Source of the DNA: Homarus americanus
Taxonomy: Eukaryota > Arthropoda > Malacostraca > Decapoda > Nephropidae
Length of the DNA stretch: 64,000 nt
Assembly: GCF_018991925.1 (NCBI RefSeq)
Contig: NW_024724368.1
Span: forward strand, 4,251,209-4,315,208
Reading direction: 5' to 3'
A program made the position numbers and the translations under genes. The notes below the pieces were generated by a model. The model ran no database searches. It was given only the letters and a program-made list of their open reading frames with translations, and was not told where the DNA came from. Shown piece after piece: positions 12,729 to 26,800 of this stretch. The stretch's first letter is position 1; each line of letters opens with the position of its first letter.

Positions 12729-13109
12729 AGTTCTGCACTTGTATTATGTCCAAAGAAAGATAGATAGATAAAAAAAAAATGAGCATCAGATTGTGTTAAA
12801 ATTCCACCAGGAAAGAGAGTTAAACAGTAATGGAAATTCATCAATGGATGGTAGGAGTTCATGGCCCAGTTTTCCTCTGATATGCCCCAGTAACAAGGGG
12901 GTGTTTTGTGGTCAGTCCTCTTGGTGGTTTGGAGTCCAAAAGTGTTCCTTCACAGTCGGTTCTTAATGTTTTGTTAAATATTTTGCCTTTGGAAAGAATG
13001 AGTTAGGTATGTTAGTTGATTTTATCAATATTTGCTGTTATGCTGAAGGGCTGTGGTTTATTCTGCTTCGTTCCAAACCTAACTACAGTACTTTATCTGG
13101 GAAGACTTA

Positions 13110-13395
13110 CGCCCGTATTATTAAACAACATCTTCTCTTAAAGAAGGTCATCGAAACTCGAGAATCTAGTAAATGAGTCCTGAGGGACGCCGCAGTATAG
13201 TACTTAATGGGGGTGTGGTTAAAATTAACTAATTCCAATAATATAAATTAATTTTATTGGAATTGGTTAATTTTACCGCCACACCACCCCGTAAAGTACA
13301 GTACTGTGGTGTCCCTCAGGACTCATTTAGTTTAAAATGCGGGTTGAAACATGACAACCCTCTTCAGGGGAAGATGTTGTTTAATAATATAGGCG
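13110..13395. mobile_element. foldback / MITE-like element, 286 bp
   Basis: The ends are inverted repeats: CGCCCGTATTATTAAACAAC on the left and its near-complement ending TATAGGCG on the right. The inverted similarity continues inward through ATGAGTCCTGAGGGACGCC against GGTGTCCCTCAGGACTCAT and through CCAATAATATAAATTAATTT to the centre near 13243. The whole element can therefore fold into one long hairpin. The right arm carries an extra stretch of about 20 bases. No open frame of note. Confidence 0.7.
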
Positions 13396-14630
13396 AAAAT
13401 CAGACTCCCTTCTACAAATTTCCTAAATTCTGTCAGGTTATGAATTTTCTTGGTCTAACTATTATTTAATTTATTCAGGGAGATTCCATAAATGATAAAA
13501 GCTTCATATCTCAATCTGAACAATCCTTTTCACCCCTGGGCCATGTCCTGTCTCAGATTTACCAGAAAAATGCTGATGCAGTCCTACAGTGTAATAGTGG
13601 CACTTAATTTCCCCCACGATATAAACCTGTAACTTAAGATTGCCAAGAGTACAGTACAAGTCTTATCTTTCTAGGGACATTATAAAGTAATTATGGATAA
13701 AGCGAGTACAGTACTACATATGTGTTTGAATACAGTACTGTATATTACAGATCATGTGATCATAACTATGTTTTCAAATATCAGTGACCCATAGAACGGG
13801 TGAGCACTGTACTGTACATTATATACTCAGCCAAGGTACAGTACTCTAGTACAGTCACCAGCCAAGGTACTCGTACTGGTCACCAGGCAAGGTACTGTAC
13901 TTTATTAATTTGTTTTCTTGCTCACTTTTCTGGGCGATACCTGAGGCACTTTTTAATGAGGAAATTTAAATTTGGACACTATTGACCAAATGCTTTACTA
14001 TTTTTATTTGTTTGTGTCATGGCATAAGAAGTGATGTATGTGGAACACACCATTACTTATTAATAATAGTGGTTTTAGTAGGCAATTGAGTCCTTTCTAA
14101 AGACGGATGCTCACACTTATCCGACAGTAGATGGAAGCTCGTGCGCTGCTCAGCAGTTCTCGGGTATGACAAAAACACTGCTGACGAAGGAAAGTGAGAC
14201 CGCGGGAGTGGGAGTCCGAAAGTTACAATAACGTAAATGTTTAATATTATATTGTCATGCATTAATTTGTTATTGTGTGTATCAGAATTTATTATTTCTT
14301 TCGTCTTTGGTGATATGTCTTTCTTACTATCATTGTTAGAACTAATCAACAGTGGCGTGGGGAACTCAAATATTTTACTGCCATGGCTGATGTAACTCAT
14401 CTTCATGTTACTTTTTTGTCAAATAACTTACCTGTTTTATTCATGAAACAATGCAACCGACGTGAACATCTATGTATATTTTTATGTGTAACAAAGGCAA
14501 TGCCAATGTGTTTATTTTTGAGTGGCGTAAGGTTGGGGTGGGTGAGTGAAGGCTTCCACAGTGAGTGAAGACCACCCCTCACCGTCACCTGACTCAGCGG
14601 CCCCCTCCTCGTTGCGCCCCAGGAAGCAGT

Positions 14631-14699
14631 ATGAGCTTGTCGCTAGTCTGGCACGCACGGAGCCGCACTGTCCGGCTCCAGTGTAGTGATGATTGCTAG
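14631..14699 (+). promoter_or_regulatory. upstream ORF overlapping the prominin start
   Basis: ATG 14631 opens a 22-codon frame (MSLSLVWHARSRTVRL...) that ends at TAG 14697-14699. It overlaps the prominin ATG at 14689 in a different frame. If it lies in the 5' UTR, it would have to be skipped or leaky-scanned for prominin to be made. The transcription start is not known, so its inclusion in the mRNA is inferred. Confidence 0.35.
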
Positions 14700-17600
14700 C
14701 ATGTGGTCACGACGAGTGTGTGTGGTGATGGTGGTGACGGCAGCAGTATGGGTCGGCGGGGCTAGCTCCCTGGACACTCCAGCCGGCACGAGCCTCTGTC
14801 ATGACCCATCGTGTAAGGGCCAGGAGACAGCTGATCCGCTCTCATCACCACCCCTCCAGGTGACGGTAGGACTAAAGATCCTGAAGAAGGATGAGACAGA
14901 ATTAGGCAAGTCTGCAAAAAGAGGTCGTGAGGTGGCCGTTTTGACTATGAGTGAAGGATTGACTTCGGGCAACAGAACTTTGTCCTGGGGATTGGCTCCT
15001 TGCCCACAGCGGATCACACTCTCCACAGTGGCACAAATAAAATCAGTAGTTCTGGGACTGGCAACAGTGAGACGCCCGACTCTTCATCCACTAACATGCC
15101 ACTGCCAATTGTGACTATCGCCAGTCGTCTGTTGTTTGATGAAACGAAGCAGGACAAGGAGAAGGTGGGCAGCCGGATCTCCTTAACCCGTGACCCCTTA
15201 CCCAGGACTCTGCAGTTTAACCAGGTACCTGTGGGTGACCCTTACAGCACCGACACCACGCACGCCCAGCCCACAGTCCTGGCCTGGGCGGGGGCCTTCG
15301 TCTCTGTCCTCCAGCCTGTTTCCTCTCGGTAAGACTAGTTGTACTTAATATTTGCTTATTAGTTGACACTAATTAACATATGATTATGAATCTTCCTGAA
15401 TCATTGGAAGTAATATAACAGTGTTGCATTATCACTCACACAAGTTGACACATCCCGCCATGTCCCGAGCACCTTCTTCCTCGCCCTTTTCTACCTTAAC
15501 ATCAAACATCAAATCCATCGCTCCACTCCACTTTCTGGTCGGCTCATTTCTCACACTCATCGAGAAAATTGGGAAGATTTCAGAGATTCGAGGAAGAACG
15601 AAGACTTAGATCTAATCAGTGAATGGTGTAAGTGCCGGAAGAATATTATATTGTAATGTCATGATGCATCAGAACTACTTTTAATTGCAGAAGATACGTA
15701 TACCATGCAAACCTAAACTAAATTACCCTAATTTAACCAGTCCTAACTTGTTCTAGATCAAGAAAACCCAACTTGTTAGGTGTGTGTGCCTGTGATGTAG
15801 AATCTCCGTTTGAAGAAAAATTTACGTTCTGAGGCGCGGGACAGGTAACCTCGCCTTCTTGTGTTTATAAACCATAATGGGTACGGTATACAATATATCT
15901 CAACCTTTACTATCTTTACTAATCACTAATAATATATTAGTTTAAAGATAAGGTATTATTATCGTTTCGGTCATGCAGCGATTTTAGGTTTAGGTTAGGT
16001 TGGGATATTACGTTACGTAAGGTTGAAATAATGTTTTTGCGATGGTTTTCGATGTGTTTTGAACGATTCTGGTCTTCGGGAAATAGGTGCATGACCGAAA
16101 CGATAATAATACCCAAGATAATGGCAACCGTATTGTGGTGTGAGAGGCGAGTCTGCCGTTATGTACAACTATGCACGTTTCCTGTTACTCTCACTTACGC
16201 GATTACTGGCCTTTGATGGCTTCGTTGCCCATACTGACTCTAGGGAGAAGATAACGTCTGTTTGTTTTTAGTGAGATATTACCACTTTTACCCCGCATCA
16301 TGTGACGCTCTTGTCGGCTATTAATCTTTAAGAGATTTTATCAATTCTTAAACATTATACTGTATTGATTTTGTATTATTATAAATAAATAAAATATTTA
16401 AAAGAAATACAGTAAAATCAATACAATATATAATATTTAAGAATGGCTGTCTTAAGCTGGAGTTAACTTGTCCAAATGGGCCTAGTGCATAAACACAGGC
16501 GTCTGAAGGTTTCGTTTACAGTGTACAGTACCAGAAAGACCGTGGGAAAAATATCTTCAAGACGTACACTTTATATTTCTTCAATAAATGTTAAAGTAAG
16601 ATTATTTGTTTATTTACAAAAAAATAAGTAATCAGTTGCTTTCAGTATTAAATTTAGAGAACAATTTTGCCGTATTTTCATAAAGGAAATAAGTTATATG
16701 CACTGTGCATAACGTCAGCAAGAGCAACGTTGTGTTTTGAAATTTATCTCATATAATTATGAGCGTTCATATTGTTGACGATCTTCTCGTGGTTATAGCA
16801 GAGCAGACAGAACATGTTTTGTTATCACAAGGTCTGATTCATACATATCATGATCTCGTACAGGAGAGAATTTGAGTCAGCTATAGTAGCACCCAATTTA
16901 CTTCCCACCATACAGTAGTTTATAACATGTTGCCACAAGCCTCGTGAATGTACACGTGCCCCACCCTGAGGCGAGACAATGTTCTTGTGGTACTTCTTCC
17001 TCTAAATTACAGTCAGGTGTAATTCCTCGCATTTAGGACCGTTTGTCTAAAAAAATTATGGCACGTTACCGTGGTTCTTTGCTCAGACTTTTGATTTATT
17101 TATTTCTCCATTCACATGATAGTATACTAGTTTATTAAAATACAGGAAATGACGCATACTGCGTGTGCGTTTCGGAAAGCACTCCCATAACTTTTGACTA
17201 GTCACTAGAAATTTTTTCACCAAACATTTTTAGCAACCTTTACAGATGAAACCTACAGATTCGATTTTACCTTTATAGGTTTTTCTTTCTGCCGTCTCTT
17301 ACCTTCCTTCACAAATGTCTTTGCTACTTCGTTTCGATATATCTTGTGACAGTCTTCATACACATAAATTTCAGGTCTTGCTGTCTTGTGTAGAGTATTA
17401 TATTCTTGTGGAAATGTCTTCGTTTTGTTTATATGTGTGAGAAACGTCAAGTTGTTGAAAATACCTTGCGCCAAGTCAGACACCTTATTTCAGCCAGACA
17501 GACTTGAATGACTCAGACAAGCCGTTCGTGAGCCAATCTTCTTACGTGGTAGAGCTTTTAACACCTAGACATGCCCGGTCATGCTGCTGCTGCCACCGCT

Positions 17601-20600
17601 GTTCCAACAAGTAAAATGATAGGGCTTCTTATCCTCCCATATTGAGCCATCCTGTTATACCATAGATCGTCACACACGCATATGCCCATATTGGATCATC
17701 TTGTAATGAAGGTGAACATAGCTGAGTTGATGTTCTCACATTTGTACATCTTTTACATAAACTCTGGTTTGTGTTCCTTTATTATACGCCTTTGTAATAA
17801 GTTTTAGTAATCATCGAGATTTCTTTAGAATGACTCAACAAACATAAGAGTGGTGTGTTTTCTTGTTGGGGAACAAGGAAAGAACGACTGAATTTACTTA
17901 GATCACGACAGGTAGACCTTGGCCTACACGCTTTCGGTACTTCGGCGGTAGAGGTGAAAAGGGTGGTGTACCCTAACATCACACACAGTCCTGATAATTT
18001 TTAGTGCACCATCATTATGTGAAGCAGTGGTACTGAATATGAAAGCACCAATAATCATGAAAAGGTACTATGACGTGAATATCAAATCATATATGATAAA
18101 TAGAACGATTGTTCTATGCAACATCCACAAACTTGAACCAAACTCCAAATTACCGAAGCAGCAGCTAGTAGGCACCTAAGAAGACGTCTGATTTTAGGTT
18201 ATTTTTTGTTTTTTTTTTGTTAACTGGCCTGTGGAACAATCCTGCACTAGTTAATGGTGTCTTATTAAAATGAGGTAATCAGAAAATGCTGTTGTACACT
18301 TTTCATCCAGAATGTACCTAGATGACCGAAACAAATACAGTAACATGTTATTTGCACTATAGCTAAGTACGGAGTACGCGACAGCATTGACAAGGTAACA
18401 TACATCACTATGCACACACACAAAGTCAGTAAACATATCTGTGGTGACACCTAAGTAGTCACGGGTGGACCAGTGTTACCGGTCCATTCTTATGTTCTTA
18501 TGTACTGTAGACGGTCACCGAGGAACGAGTTCCGTCTCAGGTGTCCCCAGGCAGTGTGTGTGTGGCGACTGGCGACTCACCCAAGGGTTGAGGAAGCCCT
18601 GCTGTGTCTCTCTCCTGCCTCTACTCCTCCTTCCCCACGCCCTCATCCAAGCCACACAGAACTACCAAAACGGAAATACCAGGTTGGGTGCGGACCATTT
18701 GTTTGCGTAGTGGTGGGCAGTTAATGGCCCGTCCACCCAGTGGTCCTCAGCCTGGCCATCACCATCCTTGTCTCACCTCCTGCTGCACTTGTTTCACCGC
18801 TTCAGCCTTATCATGAAACGTCACAATGTTGAGGTACAATGCAGACTATTGACAGGTGTCCTCATTCATGTATGCTGGAGAATGTAGCTGCGGTGTTGTC
18901 ACTGAGGAGGTTGATCAGGGCAGTAGAAACTGTTTTCCGTACACATAATATTAGTAACTGGCTGGGTAACCTGTGTCTCCCGGGTTTGTTTTTTGGCAAA
19001 GTAAAGTTGACCAGAATGGTAAAGCCACAAAGCCTATATCTGTCCTTGACCAAATGTTTACATAGTCACATGTAATATAATACCTGCACTGTTTTGCACA
19101 ATTTCACAATGTGTTCGTTGCGCTTTTGTTATGTTGTAAAGTTCCTCCACCTCCACTCTTTTTGCTGGCATCTCTCGTCAGTATATTCTTCACTCCATCT
19201 CACTCGGTATCTGTGCTTCCTCTTCCGATCATCTCCCTCATAATCGTTTTTTCACCTTATTCCTCCTTTTTAAACATAAGATCATATGAAATCACTATTC
19301 ATCTGAACCATCTTAATGGATGGAACAGCATTTGGGCGGTTATTGGCCGTAAACCATTCTTGTGACCAAAATATTTATGACGTAGCGGCCAAGTTGAGAC
19401 GGATCACCTGAAGAATAATAGGCCTAAATATGAAAGATATCCCTTACTTCATATCAAGATCGCAATTTTTCTGTACCTGTGCCTTATACATCAACCTGTA
19501 TTTGCAGAGACATGAATAAAAACATGTGAATAAGGGTGTGGACAGTACCTCCAGGTCACACTAGGCTTCTTGAGCTGGCCACAAGAAAAGTAAGTTATGT
19601 CCTGTGTCCACTCATCCATGTGCTCCTTGCTCACACACACACACACCCACCTCATCCTGGTAATTCACACCTCTGTTGTAGTGCTTCACGCATCTTGAGG
19701 AATACTAAAGCTACGTGTTTTCGACATTAGTGTCTGGTCTCGCCGGGGATAGGGGGAACTGGCCACCAGGGAGTTTCTGCTCCTGCCCCCCCCCGTTTTT
19801 TATTGGATTTTTAACTGCGTCATCCAGTTCCACGAATACGATTTTGATTCAGTCCCTCGCGCTCGTTCATTCACCCGTGAGCAGACGCTTAACTGCTCGC
19901 ACTGACCACACCTTACTTATAATAGGAGTAAAGGCAAGATGTGTGAACTAAACAGAGGTGTGCGTGTGTTTGGACGAATGTGTTTGTATAAAAACATATG
20001 AATATGTGTATTTAGGCGAACTCGTGTGAATGTATATGTAATTATGTATGGTAGTCTGTGCCTTGAATATAGTACAGTAGTAGTGGTGATAGTAATAATA
20101 TTAATGGTATTTCTGTATAAGGTTTATTTCTGTGAATTGACTACACATACCGTTGGATATCAGATTATATTGTCAATCAGTCAGTCAAAGGTGGAGATCA
20201 AGATCACGTAGTCTAAATAGTCACTATTTTTATTTTTATTTTAGCGCCAGACACATGACCGCTTTGAGTTGTCTTGTGTTGAAGATTATCTCCCTTAGAG
20301 GTATCTCAGGAAACATGTTTGGCCGACTTCCAACAGAGGTCGAGGTCACTGGTTGTTTTATTTGTATCAAATAAACAAAGGGGACATTACAAAGGTACTC
20401 AAACTATCCAACCAGGTGCGAACTCGTAACAATGGTTTTAAATAAGACAAATTTAGATTTAGGCGCGAAATAGGTAAACATTGGTTTGAAATAGAGTAGT
20501 GGACGAGTGGAACAAGTTACCAAACATCACATTAACTCGAATACGCTGGATAGCTTCAAACATAGGTTGGGTGGATATACGAGCAATAGGGGTTGGGTGT

Positions 20601-20795
20601 AAATGGGACTGCCCAGTATGGGTCAATAGGCCCGCTGCAGTTTCCTCCATTCTTATGTTCTTATATTTCAAAAACTGGTGACGGTGTCCAGCGGGTACCA
20701 ACACTTAGCCCTAAAATGGGTAACAGGCCAATATCCAACTGGAGAAACGTTGGTCGTATTTGGTTGTCGACTCAGTTTTGTAACAAATCAAGTTG

Positions 20796-20837
<42 letters not shown>

Positions 20838-23800
20838 GAAAATCAAACTAAAATAAATGAGGTGTCGTGTATTTCAGTACAGATAACTAAGAACCGATGC
20901 TCCTTGTAGATGATGGTTACTACCAGTATGTGTCGGTGTGTGGACAGTTTTTAATTTATTTTATGTTATATAGTACGTAGCTAAGGACGGTATGCAAAAT
21001 GTTGTTGGCACTGTGTCAGCAAGCATTGTCGTGTCCACATCATGTTAGGCTTCCCAGTCCTTTTAAAGCACACACATTATGGGCAGATGTGGTGGCTTCC
21101 TCGCCAAGGTCACAACAAGCCCCTAAGGGCACATCTTTTTTGCCTTGGCCTTAACGGCCTTGTCTGGTGTGTCGACATGACCACTACTGCCACCAGACCA
21201 CAGTTCATGAAGGGGAGAAACCACCCATTGTTGTGATAGATTTCGCAGAAGCTATAGAAGACTAATTTGCACTATGTAACGCTTCTTATATCACGTGACA
21301 GAAAGGCATGGAGGTTATGTATTAAGAGTATGTATGTGTACCTGTGTGTATATGGGAGTATATTTGTGTACGTGGACATGTGTATTATAAATAAATGTTG
21401 CTTATCTCTAGTTACCACGAGTATATAAGTCTGGTTAAAGTTGGACCTCTGTATGTCAAGTTATGTTAATGTGTCGAGGCTGCACGGGTCACGCCTCGCT
21501 GACGCGCTGCTCTATATCATTACTTCACAGGTCACACTGTATATACTTGTCGTCTCTTCAATTCTATCTCCCACACGGATTTATGTGTAGCCTAGTAAGG
21601 TTTCATGCTTACATTTAACATCCATTGTGTGCGCAATATGTAGATCATATTCTAATGCGTTTTTTTTATTTATTGTTATTGGTATTTATTTTATATGCTT
21701 CATGAAACACATTATATGATAGATAAAAATCACTATGCTTGTCAGTTGTCACATTTATACAGTAAATATTATCTCGACGTATTTTAGCTGTATCCTAAGC
21801 AGTGTTTTGTTTAAGGTTGAAAAATGTATTGATTTGTCTGTCACCAAAAAACAAAACTTTCTTCCTAAAACATAAAATTGTCGAATTTTGAGGCAAATTA
21901 ACATAGGCTGACGATGATATTATGCTCGACTTACGGTGACGTCACTCAGGGGACGATGGTGCGGGCTTATTTCTGGTGACGAACTAAAATCCAGAGGAAT
22001 TTGGCCGAAAAGCCGTGCAACTTTTTTGCATATGAACTCGTTGTGCCAGTTGGAAAAACACGGAGTCTTGCTATGTTTTTACTGGTTGTCGGTCATGCAG
22101 ATGTTTCATTCCCGAAATTTTCATGTACTGTACAGTAGTTGAGGAATGTGTGTGTTTATAAGTGTGTGTGTACGTGTCCCCTACAGATCTGGTACGGGCG
22201 GCCCTGGAGCAACGGATCACAGGCGAGGAGCTTGTTATGGAGGTTAGTAGCTGTTGCCATCTTAATATTTACCCTGAATATGATATAAACCCCAATAGTC
22301 GTTCATTATGACTGAGGTCTGATAGTAATGGCTAGAATAAATATGAATTCACAAGCACTTGGATCGGTCTACCAGTCACTTCTTAGCTTGTCTTTTTTTA
22401 ATGAACTTTATATAGAGCTTCATAGTGTGTATAATTATGTCATGTTGTGTTGACAGTCGCTGCAGGCAGAGCCGGGGTTCATTGCGTGTATGGGTGTGTT
22501 CGCCACGCTGGCAGTAGGGGTGCCGCTGCTGGGCCTGCTGGTGTGCTGCTGCCGCCTGTGTGGCCGCTGTGGGGGCAACAAGACCCAGCACCATCACACT
22601 ACCTGCTTCCACTGTCAGAGGAGGACACTCACCGCCTCCCTCTCTACGATATCCTGCGCCATTATGTGAGTCTCTCTCACTCTCTCTCTCTCTCTCTCAT
22701 TATCAGCTGTTTGGCTTCTTATAACCTTATAATTAAAAGTTTGTAAACTCCATTTTACAGTCATAATACAAAGACAGCAAAAAGTGGTGTAAGAGTTCAT
22801 ATGTATTTAAATGTTGAGGCATAACACGAGGAAGAAAAGTTTGTGTTGGCTGTTAAATACACTTTTCTGGAGGAGCAATGAAAGGGGTAAATCTTGTTGT
22901 GTTAGATAATATGCAAGGTGAATCTCTTTGTTATTTGATGTGTTAGAAGTGTAAACCAAATATCGGAACAAGGAACCTTAGGAGACAGGAGTATAATTTG
23001 GTCACCCTCACACAGGCTTGGCATGGTGGTGGTATTGGTGAGTAACGAGAGGCTAGGGGGCGCGGTGGGCGAGGCGCGTCACAGCATCAACAACAACGTG
23101 AAGGACCTCGACACCTTCCTCGCCAATACCAAGATGCAACTTCGATACCTCGTCACCGATTCTCTCGAGAAGACTGTCCAGGTCATGTACAATGATCTTG
23201 ACGGTGAGTGGGGGGTCACGTTAAACAAATCCTGTAGAGAGACATGAGATGTAAATGCTACAATATAAACATATAATGTAAATGCAAACGTATTCACATC
23301 CATTTACAATGAAACAATTACTAGTTCAAGTTTACGAATCCCCTTTAAAAAATGCCGACTTACTTACCTAATATAGATATTTTTTTCATTAGAGCTGATT
23401 CAGGAAATTCATTTTGTTATTATTTATTTTAATTTTTGTAATGACATTTCACAGACATAGAGTACCTACTGGGTCGACCACTGCAGCGAGAACTGGCGGC
23501 TGAGGCACAGATAGAGGTGGCCCTAGACTCTCTCCTCCATATCAGCAGCAGTGAGTAGTGACGGCCACCCTGGTCCTTTACACTTTAGAGTCCGGGTTCT
23601 TAAAGTAATCTGTATTTTAATTTTGACTCCTGACTTATGTGTTAATTAAATGCATGAGGACAGTGAAGTTTTAAAGCTATGGTTGACGTTATTTTTGTGC
23701 CTTAGTTTTAGTTACTAAGTTGCATTATGTTAGATTTGAGTAGGAAAGATCATCTGTGATTATATGAATGATGTAAAGTAACTGATATATAATGTGTGTG

Positions 23801-26800
23801 TTTATGAGTTGATGTATATATGTGTACAGTATTAACATTACCACTACCTCGGGAGAACTGTCAGGTAACATGAGCTTTGGAATTAACTCTTGCTATTTTA
23901 TCATAGGTCTGCGGGACATAGCAGGTCGCATGCGGGCATTGGAAGAGTCCAGATCGCAGGCAGCAGCGCGCGCAGAGGAGGTGAGTGAGTGTTTCTCCCT
24001 GGACGTCAGCAGAGGATTTACAACATGCATGATTCTAAATTAGTTAAAAACGATAACATATCTTGGTGTCCGATGAGGAAGGCTATGGCGATCATTTATT
24101 TAGCAGTTGTCATGTTGTTCAGCAATAAACAAAATACTGTATACACAATTTAAAGTTAATTAAGATTTGTTTTTACCTTTAAGAGATGTCCACACTATTA
24201 ACTCCCATCTTGTACTGAACGACAATATCCCGAGGTCATAAGACTTTACTGATACTTGGGTGTGTTGCAGCTGCGGGGACGCCTGTCAGAGCTGTCTGCT
24301 GATATACAGAGATTTGTGTCCCGTTGTTCTCTTGAAGACCTCGATCTCTGCAATACTCTCGACCCCAGCGGCCTCGACCTCGGGGCACGCTTTGACAGTG
24401 TGAGTTAATCAATCCAACATTGTCTGTCTTAGTGAAGTTATTTAATCTTTGATGTAGTGAGTGTTGTCGTATGCTGAAACACTAACACAAGAGTAAAATT
24501 CATTGTGGTTTTGACTGAGCTTCATATCACTTGAACTTAGATAATAAAATACATCTTATTGCTATCAATTTAAAATGTGTATTAGTTTATGCTGTGTTAT
24601 ATTTGTCTAAGAAGTTATTATGGCTTCAGATAGCGGGAAAACCAACAGCAGCCAACGCTCCCTCATTTTTTGTGTTGCAGTTCTCGTTCTCGGAGCAGCT
24701 TCGTTTACTGTCAGTCGTGGAGAACCATAACCTGACAGAGACGGCCAGACACGCCAGGTTCGAGTTTGAGAATATTCCAAACTACGTGAAGATGATGACT
24801 CGCACCACCAGGGAAGGTACGACCCCCTCCCTACTATCATGATCTCTCCCTATCAAGACCCCTCCCAGCCATGATCCCTCCCTACCATGACCACTCCCAG
24901 CCACGACCCCTCCCTACTATCACGACCCCTCTCTACTATCACGACCCCTCCCCACCACGACCCCTCCCAGCCACGACCCCTCCCTACTATCACGACCCCT
25001 CCCCACCACGACCCCTCCCAGCCACGACCCCTCCATACTATCACGACCCCTCCCCACCACCCCGATAAAGATATGTTTGGCTTAACTACTATATTGTGAG
25101 GAACTAGATGTATTTTTTTATTGTTTGTGTTTTGGTTTAGGTAGTGATTAGTTTGTATTGCCGCCAGGATGACTAAATTAATGGCTGAGGGGGATGCCAG
25201 AGGAGTGTATTTATACCATAGTTGATGTAGAAGTACTGTATTTGGTTGAACCTTAAGTTAATAGGACTCCGGGCTCTTTTTACTTTATGTCATTCTGAGT
25301 TTTATATGGTTATTCCTTGGAGCAGATTGGAGTATGACCTTTATCTCGTGTGTCAGATGTGAAGCGCGTGATGCGGGCTCTCCGGGGGTCGTTGTACTCC
25401 AAGGTGCGCAGTTTTGACGACATGGCCTTCAACCTCGAGATGCGCACCAGAGACCTCACCTGGCAGGTAGACCAGGCCACTGCCACCCTCCAGGACCACG
25501 AGAACTACAGGTGGTATTCCGTCCTAGGTATGTCCTCCCTACACTTCTCGTACCTGTACATTTTGAAACTTTAATACATAAGTCATATACTGTACCTCTA
25601 ATTCTGATTTGTTTTGGTGAATATGTGTACAGTAATGGCTGGCATGAGACTGTAGACTAATATGGGTAAATTAAGAGTACCTCATAGTAAATTAAATAAT
25701 ATATCATCAATTTGTTCAAATCTTTATGTAATGTTATGTATAAAAGATGAAGATATATAGCAACTAAGCAGGTGTCGGTTCTTGCAGCCATCTCCGTGAG
25801 TTTGGCGTTCGTGTGGCTGCTGATGACAGTGGGCGTGTACTGCGGGTGTTGTGCCCACACCGCCGACCAGACACCTACGGAGAGGTCGTGTGTCTCCAAC
25901 TCAGCTGGCCAGACACTTATTTCGTGAGTCTTTCCTGTTGTACGTCTAAGAAGGGATAAATGTTATTTATTTCTGATGTTTTTATGATATTTATTGTGTT
26001 CACCAATCTTTCAAAATTATTCACAGACACTGTAAGTAAAACTCTGACTCTTGTGCTGCTCAGTGATTTTATTGATATAATTCTTTTTATAGTGTTTATG
26101 TAGATTGTGTCTAGTAGAGTAAATAATCAGTAAATAAACCAACACATCAATTTCCCATGGAGAGGTCATGTTAAACTGGCCCCCTGTTGTGTCTATATGT
26201 CCAACTGTCTGATTAACTTTATCTGTTAATTCTTGAAGAGCAGCAATAATCCATGCATGATTCACAATAATGAAAAAAATCTGTGGTATAAACAAGAAGC
26301 ATTTTATTTATATCGCTATTGTAAATTTTAATCTTGTGTTACTTTACCTTCGATTCGTTTCTCAGTGATTACCGAATTAGCCAATCAGACGCTGATGCTC
26401 TGACAGATGATACCTGTTTACATATAACCGTATGGCATCAGGGAAAAAGTTTTGAGCTTTGAATGCTTACAAAAAAAACATTAGGTGAAGGTCAAGTAAC
26501 TGTAGTAATTACCAAAGATGATAAAAAATAAATAAAAAACAATGAATCATCCAAACTCTCCCACACACACATTTGACATTACCTTGTACTGTATGTTCTT
26601 TATAGGTCAGTGTTCTTCATGTTCCTGATGTCCGGGGTGTTGTGGACGGTGGTGGTGGCAGTGTTCGTCTTAGGTGCCCACGCCCACGCCTTCATCTGCC
26701 ATCCGCTGTACCAGGAGCCCAACTTCGTCACCCTCACAGACCTCCTTGACAAATCCGGCTTGGTCTTCCACAACGGTCCTGTCCTCAGCAACATAATCCA

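Larger units (their letters stand above)
11560..14530. other. intergenic, repeats only
   Basis: No gene is recognised between the ATP5F1E 3' end and prominin. The stretch holds one copy of a dispersed repeat (12653-12728), a foldback element (13110-13395) and many TACAGTACTGTA-type words, densest at 13640-13900. Confidence 0.6.
15329..22186. other. prominin intron 1 (6.9 kb)
   Basis: No independent gene is visible. The stretch holds a MITE-like element, an AT-rich palindrome, retroelement remnants and an ATT microsatellite. A missing micro-exon could lie here, because exon 14976-15328 ends with two bases of a codon while exon 22187 needs one. Its length would be 2 modulo 3. Confidence 0.6.

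Noticed and set aside
18465..18816. Three overlapping frames of 70-83 codons
   Set aside because: Mutually overlapping in different frames, no family, and within prominin intron 1 next to a retroposon tail.
24853..25099. Open frames with repeated HDPSQPRPL or RGRGWEGSWW motifs
   Set aside because: They fall in a minisatellite within a prominin intron; the true exons flank it with matching phase.
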